Below, one piece after another: positions 42,747-52,700 of a stretch of 64,000 bases of DNA. The position numbers were made by a program, and so were the translations under genes. The stretch is taken from the NCBI GenBank assembly GCA_035527715.1, contig DATKZY010000011.1, forward strand, positions 1 through 64,000. The letters run 5' to 3'. The stretch's first letter is position 1. Each line of letters opens with the position of its first letter. The DNA comes from DSUN01 sp035527715 (GTDB lineage: Bacteria > Planctomycetota > PUPC01 > DSUN01). The notes under the pieces are model-generated. The model was not told where the DNA came from and made no database searches. It saw only the letters and a list, made by a program, of their open reading frames with translations.

Positions 42747-44945
42747 CTACGGGCTGTGGAAGAGAGCAGAGCCGAGAACCGGCTTCTTCGCCTGCTCTGA
42801 GGTGTAGGAGATGCGAAGGTCTTTGTTCGTGGCGTGCTGGAAATACAGGACGGTGAAGCTATGCTTGCCGGCCCTCAGCCCGATCTGGCCCGAATCTTCC
42901 CAGGCGTCGCGCCCGCACAGCACGTCGAGATTCACCACGGTCACGCCGTCTATGATCAGGCGGCAACCGTCGTTGGACCGGACTTGGAAGGTGTACAGGT
43001 CGTCCTCCGGGATGTGGATGTATCTCGAGAAGCGCATGGCGAAGTGCTCGTTGCGTGGCGCGCGGGCGAGGTCAATCGCCTCGGCGATCCCTGCCGCCTT
43101 GGGCGTGAGCGACTCGAAGTTGGGCAGCGCTCGCCACTCGCCCTCGAAACTCTCGTAGCGGATGCCCGGGCGCAGGGGGCCGGGGTCGGCGGCCTCGCGG
43201 AGTTCGGCCCTGGTGTAGGTGGCCGCCATCGGGGCGTAGACCGTGCCGTCGTCGGAGAACGCACGGAGCCGCAGCGCCGTGCTCCGGGTGAACGTGAGCG
43301 ACTCCGTGTACGCCGGCGATGCGGCCGTCGGCTCGGCGCCATCGGTCGTGTAGCGCAGGGTCGTGCCCTCGACGAGGTTCTGGGCCGTGACGGTCACGCT
43401 GTCCCGGAACATGCCGCCGTGCGGTGTGAGATAGGCCAGGGCGTTGAACGTGCGCGTCCGCTTCCCCAGCACGAGCGACAGCGCCCTGTCGCCCCCGTCC
43501 TCGAACCGGAAACTCGCGACCCTGTTGCGGGCGGGGCCGTCGGACGCCGGGGTGCTCGAGATCAGCGCTCTGTCCTCGAGCCACGGCTCGACGATCAACG
43601 TCTGAAGCGGACAGTTCTCCACCTCGACGCTTTTGACGATTTGGTCGCCTCGAAGAGAGCGCTCAATCCTCACCTTCGTCCACGCGACTCGCTGGCCTTG
43701 GACGACGGGGGTGCGGGTCTCCACGTACTGCCAGGCGTCTGGCAGGTGATCTTGGACGCGCAACGTGCCGTCGGGAAGGGAGTAGCTGATCCCTGCGAGC
43801 CGCTCGAGGAGCAGGCAGTTCACGGCTCCGCACCAGTTGTAGTACATTGAGCCCCAGGGCTTGTAGTCGGGGTCCCAGCACTCGGGGGTAACGGGGAAGC
43901 CGTGGTCGCGCACCATGCCGCCGAGGTGGCCGAGCGTGCACTGAACCGCCTCGGCGGCGCAGCCGCGTCGGAACATTCCTTCGATGGCCAGCCACATGCT
44001 GATGGTCGAGACGGCGAAAGGCCCGTTCTCGGGGTAACCGGGCGGGCGGACGTCGAGCGGCACCGGCCCGTAGAACCCTGTCTCCGTGTTCATGACCCAT
44101 CGCTCGACCGTGCCTCTAGCCCACTCGTCGGGCATTTCGGCGCACATGAGAGAGGCCAGGTGCCAGATGTCTTTCCAGCGGGTGCCCTTGCCGGCGTGGT
44201 ACTGCGGCCAGCAGGCCTCCCAGGGAGTCCGGAAGCCCCTGACCATCTTCGGTCTCATGGCCTTCCAGTGCACGGCATCGGCGTCACGCTCCAGGGCGGT
44301 GGCCATGGCGACGAGGGCGTCGAGCGCGTTGATCTCGAGGCCAAGGCATCCGGGCAGGCCGTCCCAGTAGAGCTTCCGGAACAGCTCGTCGTAGGCCTCC
44401 GCCAGGAAGGCCCTGTCGCCCGACTGCTCGTATTGCCGCCAGGCGAACTCCACGGCGCCGACCAGGGAGAACCGCGCGGGCGAGTGCTACGCGATGCCGA
44501 AGTTGTCGGGCAGCGCGCCCGATGCGGCCTTGAACGGGAGCAGGAACTTCCAGGACAGGACGTTCCCGAAGCCGTATGCGCGTTCGTCGGCCACCCACGC
44601 GCCCATCGCTGTGTAGGCCCACGAGTCCCAGAGGTGCAGCCCCATGAAGTTGTTCACGGCCGTCTGCGTGTGGGGTATTGCTCGTGGCCTTGTCCTGTGT
44701 GGGTGAAGTAGAGGAAGTAGAGCGCCCACAGGTAGTAGTAGGTCTGCACGGCGCGGGGGTCGGAGCATCGGAAGAAGGGCACCTGGCGGTTCCGGAGGTC
44801 GTGGATGTGCTGGGTCTTCGCGTCCAGGGCGGCCTGAGGCGCGGCCAGGAGCCTCTTCACGCGGGCCAGCACGGGGCGGTACTCGTCGCCCATCGCGAAG
44901 GCCAGCACGAGCGGCTCGCCGGGGGCGCACTTGGTGCATTTAGTC
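42747..44945 (-). pseudogene. Broken six-hairpin glycosidase with PA14 domain
   Basis: Three lesions disable this gene. The 5' end is missing: coding similarity starts abruptly near 44945 (APGEPLVLAFAMGDEYRPV). A base is lost in a C run at about 44672-44675, shifting frame between FLYFTHTGQG and TQTAVNNFMGLHLWDSWAY. A TAG at 44487-44489 interrupts between NFGIA and HSPARFSLVGAVEFAW. The rest is well preserved: an alpha/alpha barrel (GYPENGPFAVSTISMW, GSMYYNWCGAVNCLLLE), a chitobiase-type C-terminal domain (TLRYTTDGAEPTAASPAY) and a PA14 domain (SNDGCRLIIDGVTVVN). The family includes rhamnosidase- and trehalase-like enzymes. It is head to head with the truncated sulfatase. Confidence 0.75.
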
Positions 44946-46441
44946 CGATTCCGGAGGGGGCGTTTGGGGCGGGGCTTGCCGCCAGGCGGGCCCGCAGCGC
45001 GGAGAAGCCGGCGCGGCCGAATACCCTCATCCTGTTCGTGGACGACATGGGCTACTCCGACGTCGGGTGCTTCGGCGGCGAGATCGAGACGCCGCACCTC
45101 GACGCCCTGGCCGCCGGCGGGGTGCGCTTCACGCAGTTCTTCAACGCCGCCCGCTGCTGCCCCGCCAGGGCCGGCCTGCTCACCGGCCTCTACCCGCACC
45201 AGGCCGGCATCGGCATGATGGTCTATCGCGACCGCAAGCTCTTCATCAAGGCGAGCGAGAACCCCGTGAACCCCTGCCGCCCGGGCGAAGAGTTCTACAC
45301 CACGGACTTCTTCACCGACGTGGCGACGGACTACATTGACCAGGCGCTGAGGGGGCCCTCCAAGCCCTTCCTCCTGCACGTCTGCTACAACGTGCCGCAC
45401 TTCCCCCTCGAGGCTCCCGACCCCCTGATCGAGAAGTATCGCGGCAAGTACCTGGCCGGCTGGGACAAGCTTCGCGAGGCCAAGCTCGCGCGGATGCGCC
45501 AGATGGGCCTCGTGCCGGCGACCTCGACCCTGCCCCGCGCCAGGGGCTTCGTGAACCGCAAGATCCCCGGGTTCACCGAAGTGGGCGTCGAGACCGACTA
45601 CCTGCCCGCCTGGGACTCGCTCGCCGAGGAGGACCGGCGGGAGCTTGATTTCCGCCGGGCCATCTACGCCGCGCAGATTGACCGGTTCGACTGGAACGTC
45701 GGGCGGCTCGTCGAGCACCTGCGCCGACGCGGCGTGCTCGACAACACGCTGATCCTCTTCTTCTCCGACAACGGCTGCTCGGGCGAACTGGGCGAGTTCG
45801 GGATGAACTGGGGCAAGTTCACCAGGGCCAACTACGCCCAGTGGCGCAAGAAGGGCGGATGGAGCATCTCGCAGGGGCAATGCTGGGCGAGCTACTCGAG
45901 CACGCCGCTCCGCCTCTACAAGAAGTTCGTGCACGAGGGCGGCATCGCCTCGCCCTTCATCGCCCACTGGCCCGCCGGCATTCGGGCCGGGGGCAGGATC
46001 GTCGGGAACCAGATCTTCCACCTCATTGACGTGATGCCAACCCTGTGCGAGGTGGCCGGCGCCACCTATCCCCAGGAGTACAAGGGGCGCCCGATCACCC
46101 CCGCTCAGGGCATCAGCATGGTGCCCTATCTCGCGGGCGCCGATGTTGAGGCCAAGCCGCGCACGCTCTACTGGCAGCACGAAAACCACGCGGCCATCCG
46201 CGAGGGCAACTGGAAGCTCGTGACGACCAACGACCGCGACGACACGGCCTGGGAGCTCTACGACCTGGGCGCCGACCGCAGCGAGTCGCAGATCCTCGCG
46301 AAGAGCCGCCCTGAGGTCGCCGAGCGCCTCAGAGGAAGGTGGCGGCAGTGGGCTGAGGAGACAAACGTCGTGCCCTTCCCCGAGCAGCGCGGCAGCCACA
46401 AGGGCGTGCCTTGGCCGCCCCGCCCCTGGCCCGACGAGTAA
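44942..46441 (+). pseudogene. 5'-truncated Cys-type sulfatase
   Basis: From 45005 a complete sulfatase domain of about 478 residues is readable. It has the metal-binding LILFVDDMGYSD and the modification site CCPARAGLLTG (target Cys codon 45155-45157) that FGE converts to formylglycine. NVPHFPL, LILFFSDNGCSG and ENHAAIREGNWKLV follow. No ATG, GTG or TTG start and no signal peptide exist in frame before it; the frame simply continues into antisense of the neighbouring gene. The 5' end and promoter have been lost along with those of the divergent six-hairpin gene. If expressed from an upstream fusion it would stay in the cytoplasm. It would otherwise remove sulfate esters from glycans. Confidence 0.75.
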
Positions 46442-46470
46442 CCATCAAGCAACTCCAAGAGGAGACACTG

Positions 46471-46760
46471 ATGACAAGGGGCCTGTTGCTGTGGGGCGCC
46501 TGCGCCGCCGCGGTCGCGTTCGTGGCCACGAGCGCGCTCGGGGCAGAGAAGCGCGACCATCCGCTCGTGCCCGTGCGCTTCAACGCGTGCATCGAGAAGG
46601 TCGAGGCCAACGTCGGTCGCATGGCTGTGACGCGCGGCCCGCTGGTCTACTGCGCCGAGGAGGCCGACAACGGGGGGCCAGTGCAGCGCCTCTTCGTGCC
46701 CGACCTGCCCCCGGCCGACGCGGTGAAGATCGATGCTTTCGCCGACGGCCCGCGATGTGG
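46471..46760 (+). pseudogene. GH127 relic: signal peptide joined to C-terminal segment
   Basis: ATG 46471 has a good AGAGGAG site and a clean signal peptide (LLLWGACAAAVAFVATSALG). After AEKRDHPL the frame jumps directly into the GH127 C-terminal segment (PVRFNACIEKVEANVGRM, AVTRGPLVYCAEEADNGG, LFVPDLPPADAVKIDAF), so some 500 residues of catalytic domain are missing. Near 46760 the sequence runs into the antisense of a heparinase relic, so the true 3' end is gone as well. It follows the sulfatase by 29 nt and was probably co-transcribed with it. Confidence 0.75.
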
Positions 46761-48060
46761 CAAACGCTCGTGGAGATGGATGACGAACGTCTCGGGGCCG
46801 TCGTAGGCGCGCCACATCGAGAAGACCTCCGTTGTTCGATTCCCCGCGACCCTCAAGCCGTGATCGCGGGCGAGGTGGACCCTGGTCTTGCCGTCTCGCT
46901 TCTCGATGCGATCGATCTCATAGGCGTGGGTGATCGTGCCGTAGGTGCCGTTTGCGCCCTGCTCGTCGGGCTTGACGGGCTTGCCGAAGCGCGCGGCGAC
47001 GCGACCGTGGGTGACGACGAGCCACTTGCCGCGAAGGGCCGTGCCCACAGGCAGCTCAGCATCCACGACGAAGGCGTTGCTCTCGGCGCCATCGAGCTTG
47101 CGCGTCGCGCCGACGAGCGTGCCGCGGTAGCTCGCCTGCTTCGTGGAAAGCTCCACCTTGCCCTTGCGCAGCCGCGTTCCGGCTACGAGACAGGCTTCGG
47201 CCTGGCCGCCGCGCTCCGAGACGAGTGCGAGCTTGCCATCGGTCTCCACGCCACTTGCGCTCATGGCCTGCGGCTCGCCAAGGGCATAGAGCAACGTGTC
47301 GGTGCGCCCCGCCAATGAGATCTCGAGGGCGACCATCCCCTCGTCCTGCTTCAGCCGCTGCACCGCGGTGACCTTCGGCCCGCCCTGGAGGAGGTCGCAG
47401 ACGGCGACGAAGGTCGTCTTGAGGCCACGCGCGCCCTTGCGGCGGACGATGAGGTGCGGCATTTGCCAGTTGTAGACCTCGTCGTCCTTGTAGTGGCCGG
47501 CCCTGCGCAGCGCGGGCGTCTCGCCGAGGAAGAGCTGCGTTGCGTCGTCGCGGAAGAGATGAGTGCGCGTGCCCGTGTCGGGGGCGTCTTTGAGCGTGAA
47601 GTCCACGTGGAAGTCCTGCGCGGGCTTCCCGGCCCTGACGTTTCGGAAGAGGCCATAGTGGTTGAGGGCACCCATGCCCCTCGGCTCTTGCCATTTCTCG
47701 CCCAGCTCGAGGAGCGGGCGCTCGGCAGGCAGCGGCTCGACGGGCAGCGACGCGTGGCCCACCGTGTCGCCCCACACGGAGCCGCGGATGGCGTAGTCGT
47801 GCACGCTCCCACCTTCGACCTCAAAGATGTCCACGAAGTACGGCCTCTCGATCTCCATCGTGTTCAGGATGAGGGTGCGGCGGTAGCGGGTGACACCGAG
47901 GCCCTGGTAGGCGCGCGGCGCGTCCACCTGGATGAGCGCGAGGCCGGGCAGGTCGGGCACGTAGTAGAGGAGATTGCCCGAAGTATCGCCGCCGGTCTGG
48001 TTGCGGCGGTCTACGACGACGGTGTTGTGGCTCAGCGTGCCGGCGGCCCAACGCATCGGC
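46760..48060 (-). pseudogene. Heparinase II/III-type lyase, C-terminal relic
   Basis: About 430 codons match the C-terminal beta-sandwich half of heparinase II/III-family polysaccharide lyases: GTLSHNTVVVDRRNQTGG, YRRTLILNTMEIERPYFVD, VEGGSVHDYAIRGS, LFLGETPALRRAG. The N-terminal alpha barrel is absent. At about 48060 the frame gives way, in a different frame, to the end of an SGNH hydrolase on the same strand. The 3' end stops after FVIHLHERLPH, where the GH127 relic begins on the other strand. Both ends are therefore breakpoints. The intact enzyme would cleave uronic-acid-containing glycans. Confidence 0.7.
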
Positions 48061-49287
48061 TGGCTCGCCCCCGAAGTGTACGTTCGTGCCCTTCCACCAA
48101 TCCGCGTAGATGTCGCCCTCGTGGTCTTTGACGAACTGCCACTGGTCGCAGATCGCGATCTGTGGGTGCTTCTTGACGACCTCCAGCGCCCACGGATTGA
48201 GGTACTTCTGCATGGCGCCGGCCGTGCGGGCGGGGGCCTTGCCATCCCTGAGTTCGCCGGCGGCCGGGAAGCCGTTCGGCACGGGACAGGTGGTGACCCA
48301 AACGAGCTTCGCACCCGTCTTCTCAAGCTCCTGGATCACGGTCTCGAGGTTGCCCTGGTACTGCTCCCTCGTGTTACCGGCGTCCCAGTGGCCGAAGTTG
48401 AAGGAGATGACGTCCCAGTGCCGTCCCTTGAACTCATAGGCTCCGAGCCAGTTGTGGATCTGGCTTCTGCCCTTGCCCGAGGGGCCGCAGTTGGTCGCGG
48501 GATGGTGGTAGTTGACCTTGCCCTCCAGCGCCTGCTTGAGCGCGTGCGCGTAGTTGCCGGAGATGGAGTCGCCGATGCAGAGGTATCTCGGCAGCTTGGG
48601 GTCGTCGCTGGCGGTCTGGTCGCCGATGGGCAGGAGGCGGATCTCGTCGGCGATGACCGCGCCGTCCTTCTCGTGGCCGATCGCCGTGGCTTGATTCACG
48701 AAGGGATGGAGGTCCTTCACGGTCAGGGCGCCGTAGATGAGAACGTCTGTCTGGCCGCGGCGAAGGTAGACCTCGAAGGTCTTTTCCCCGATGTGCAGCT
48801 TGGCCCGCTCCTTCCTGGACTTGGCGAACTCGAACCCGCCGGCGAAGGAGGTGTCGTCGCCGCGCTCTACGGGCAGCCTGGGCTCAACCGTCTCGCCGCA
48901 GAGGATCTTCATGCCCCAGGGCTCGAGCCAGCTCTCATCGAAGTACGACTGGATCTGCTTCGGGTTGACCTTCTCTCTCAGGGCATACTTCCTGCCGGGC
49001 GGCAGCTTGAAGTCGATGATCCGGCCCGAGGAGTGGATGCGGTAGTGGAGGACATCGTCCTCGACGACCCCGTAGGTGCCGTCCACCTGCCGCCAGTTGG
49101 CGACAAGCGCCACCTTCGTCTTCGCCGTCCAGCGGGTCTCCTTCTGCTCTCCCGTGTTGGTCCGCAGGTACATGGCACTGCCGTCCAGCGGGATGATCAG
49201 GCCCGAGACCTTCACGGGCTCGCCTGCTGGGGTTGCCCGGATGACAAGGGTGATCAGGCTCGCGATCAGACAGGCACGCTTGCGCAC
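48050..49287 (-). pseudogene. Exported SGNH-type hydrolase, 3'-truncated
   Basis: The gene starts at GTG 49287 (GAGGGG upstream) with a signal peptide (ACLIASLITLVIRATPAG). An N-terminal beta-domain (TFEVYLRRGQTDVLIYG) is followed by an SGNH/GDSL esterase domain. Block I is CIGDSISGNYAHAL, FNFGHWD is the Asn/His region, and GTNVHFGGEPADALG holds the catalytic His near the end. Just after this the sequence breaks into the heparinase relic out of frame, so the last residues are foreign. The catalytic Ser and His are retained, so activity is conceivable. The expected role is deacetylation of glycans. Confidence 0.68.
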
Positions 49288-49298
49288 GTGGTTCCCCT

Positions 49299-49625
49299 CT
49301 ATGCGGCGCCGTCGGCGAACTCGACGCGGAAGCTCAGAGCGTGCCCGCACGGGAGCGCCTCGGGGATCACGATGCGCAGCATGTCCTGATCCTGCCCCCA
49401 ACGCAGGGCGCCATCGCCGCCCAGCAGTGTGACTTCGGCGATCGGGCCGATGCCCTCGTCGCAGGCCAGCGCCCGCACGTTGTAGAGATGGCGGACATAC
49501 CGCTCGCCTCGCTCCACCACCGAGTAGGGCCCCCAATGCGGGTAGATGTCGAACTTGGCGTCGCGGAACCACGTCGGGCATTCGTAGTCCAGCAGCGACG
49601 CGAGGGTGGGTGCAAACTCGGCCAT
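49299..49625 (-). pseudogene. GH29 alpha-L-fucosidase relic, both ends joined in frame
   Basis: A 108-codon open frame starts at ATG 49625 (AAAGGA, 6 nt). It reads the GH29 N-terminus (PTWFRDAKFDIYPHWGPYSV, then ERGERYVRHLY) and passes directly to the family's C-terminus (IGPIAEVTLLGGDGALRW, IVIPEALPCGHALSFRVEF). GH29 enzymes are about 450-500 residues, so about 350 residues including the catalytic Asp are absent although the frame remains open. It is an excellent example of the window's ends-only relics. Confidence 0.72.
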
Positions 49626-49714
49626 GACAGGTCCTTTCGTGATGTGATGGGCCTCGGGTCGTCGCGAACGCGGCGGGTTCTCGCGGGCATGCCACCTCGT
49701 GCGGGTGGGCCTCC

Positions 49715-49783
49715 TCAACGCGGTGGGGCCGTCGAGCCCCAGACGATCAGCTCCGGCTTAAACCGGATGCGGCGCGGCGTGAT
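49715..49783 (-). pseudogene. C-terminal tail of a LacI-type regulator
   Basis: Twenty-two codons (ITPRRIRFKPELIV, then GSTAPPR and TGA) match the last strand and RGSTAPP tail of LacI/GalR-family regulators. The rest of the gene is missing. It lies directly after the stop of the large HELVH protein and in the same frame, so only a TAG (49790-49792) separates them. The call is tentative because the piece is short. Confidence 0.4.
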
Positions 49784-49789
49784 TCCCGG

Positions 49790-52700
49790 CTATCTCAACG
49801 GCGACTCCGGAGGCCCCACGCCCAGCGTGCCCCCGCTGGTCGGGTCCCGCTCCCCTTCGACCTTGAACTCGGGCCTCCCGGTCAGGAGGATTCTGTCAAT
49901 CAGCGCACCGTCCTCACGCATCCAGATGGAGAGGGTGTGCACGCCCGGCGCGGGGACATCGAGTGGGCGAGGGTGCTTCATCCAGATGTACTTGCCGCTG
50001 CCGGTCTGGACGTTCTGGCCCCAGTCGCCCGGCTCGAGGTCGAGTCCGACGTGGATCGAGTCGGTATTGGGGTTCGAGCCGAAGCCGCGTACCCAGAGCC
50101 AGTGACGCCCCTTCCTCGCGAACTCGATGACGTAGTCCATGCGGGGGCTTCGCGCGGCGAAGTCGCCGTCGTGCTGCGCGCGTCGGTCGGGCAGCGCCTT
50201 CATGGCGCCGGAGCCGCCGTAGCCCTTCCTCGCGGTATCGAGCTTCCACTCGTGCCCGTCGGGCGCCGCGACGTTGCGGGCGAAGTGCTCGGCCTCGATC
50301 ACCACCAGGCCGTCGCGGTCGGCGCTCTGGATGAATGCCTTGGGCCTCGTGCAGACGAGGTCCGACGCCTTGGACCACTTCGTCTCGTTGCCGTGGACGT
50401 CGCGCATCTTGAGCCGGTAGGTGTAGCGTGAGCCGTCGCGCAGTCCCTCGTCGCGGAAGACGGGCGACTTCTGCCATCCGCTGCCGTCGCCTCCGGGGCT
50501 GTCGGTCGTCTCCTCGAACAGGTACTCGACGCCGCCCAGCGGGTCCTTGCCCGGCGCTGCGTGCATCACGGCGGCCGAGTCGGTGACCAGAATGGGGGCG
50601 ATTGCCCACTCGGCGGGGTCGGGCTTCGGCGCCTCTTCATCAACGAGCGGCACGCTGTAGATGCTCACGTCTTCCAGCTCCCCAGCGAAGAAGTCGCCGT
50701 CGAGGCCGCGGCCGACGAGGCATGCGGTCGCGCGCAGATCGTCGGGGTTCAGCGTGATGCCGCCATCTCGCGCGACCGTCTTGCCGTCAATCTGAAGGAT
50801 GCCCGTGTCGCCGGTGAGTACCAGGGTCAGCTCTGCCCATTTGCCGCTCGGGATCGGGGCAGAGGACCGCAGCGTCTGCGTCTTCCCGTCCCTGGTGATG
50901 AGGAACGCGGGCCGGCCGGTTTCATCCGCGTGGGTCAGGTGCATCCGCGTCTTGGCGTCGGCGGCGAACTCCACGAGCCGCTGGTTGGGCTTGCCGCCCT
51001 GGTGCTTGAGGGTGACGACGATCGACAGGTCGTGCAGGTCGGCGACGCCTCGTGGCAGCTCGAGGAACTGGTCGCGCCCGTTGAGGGCCAGCGCCGTGCC
51101 CGAGGTCTGAACGCTGAACTCCACCTTCTGCTTCCTGCCATAGGACTGGACGTAGGAGCAGGACTTCGACGCCTTCCTGTCCGGGTAATGCACCGTCCTC
51201 GGATTGCCGTGAAGGATGGCGTGTGTGGCCCCGTAGGTGTCCCACGCGAACACCGGGTGTTGGGTCTCGAACAGGTACTGGGCGTAGAGCCCGCCGAGCT
51301 CGATGTCGTGCTCGCCGGGATTGTGGCCGATGGCCCAGCTCCAGGTGAACCACGCGCCCTTGTCGATGAGGTTGCTCTTGCGGTAGTGGCCGTCGAGGAT
51401 CGCGGAGCCGCCGACGCGGCCGCCCACCCCCGCGACGCCCTTGAGGGTCGCATTGCCGTAGACCTCGCTACAGCCCGCGTCGGTGTAGGCGTGCTGGAGG
51501 ATGCGCGCGTTGTCGCGGACCACGGTGTTGCCGGTGACGGCGGCGTAGTCGCGGAGTTTCGCGTGGTCGCGGATCGTGGCGTCGCCGCTGACGACGGCGT
51601 GGCCGCTGACGCGCGCGTGGTCGCGGACGGTCGCGCTGTCCTTGACGACCGCATAGTCCTCGATGCGAGCGTGTCCGAGCACCTTCGCCCTGCCGAGCAC
51701 CTGTGCCTGAGGCCCGACGTAAGCGGTCGGGTCCGCGTGCGCGATGGACGTGACGAAGCCGCCGCCGTTGGGGTGCTGCGCGCCGGCCTCCGTTGGCTTG
51801 TCGGGGATCAGCACGTCGAGCGGCTCGCAGCCCGTGAGCCGAACCTTGTAGGGGAACCGCTCCTGCTCGGGGGAGCGGAAGTCGCCGGTCATCGGGATGG
51901 CCATGACCTTCGTGGGCGTGGCGCACACGACGAGGTACAGCTCTTTGGTGCCTTCCGCCACCTTGAAGCGCAGGGTTTCTCCCACGCCGGCGATCTTCCC
52001 GTAACGGGGCTTGCCGGCGGCGTCCACGCCCACGAATCCCGCGCGCCAGTCGGAGCCCCGCTCCTTGTTGACATAGCCCGACAGCTCGGCGGCCGCCTCG
52101 TCGGACACGATCTTCAGCGGGCAGATATTCCAGCCGAGCTGCTGCGGCGCCATCTCCATCGGCGGGCGCCACCAGCCCTCCTCATAGGGCACTGGCTCGA
52201 GCAGGACGCGCCCGTAGCGCAGGATCTCGTCTCTGCCCCGCGCTGCGTCCTGCTTGTACAGATCGTCGGGCTGGCCGCCGAAGATCTCGAAGTCCCACGT
52301 GACACACCGCTGGACCATCCTCGCCCACTCGTAGGCGAGCGGTGTGGCGGGGTCGGGATCGAACCGTGCAAACGCCTGCCACGGATACTCGTTCTTCTCG
52401 GTCTCCGTCCCTGCATCGTACCAGAGCTTGGAGATGAACATGGGCCCGTACTCGGGCGTCTGCGCCAGGTGCTCGAACATGAGCCGGGCGTGGTAGTAGC
52501 ACCTGCCGTTGGCGGGGAAGAACATGCACACCCTCGCGCAACAGGTCGGCGGCAGCGTCTGGTAGACGCCGGCATAGGTCTGAGGGAAGTTGGCGTGGGC
52601 CTCCCAGTAGTTGCCCTGCATGGCTCCGCCGGTCTGGCCCTGGCAACCGTGCACAAGTTCGTGGGGGTTGATGTGGCCCGCCCCCTGGCAGGCCCAGCCG

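Noticed and set aside
17107..44489. Reassignment of TAG to an amino acid, suggested by two in-frame amber codons.
   Set aside because: The kinase, epimerase, HELVH protein and the exported protein at 9873 all end at TAG in the right place, so TAG is an ordinary stop here.
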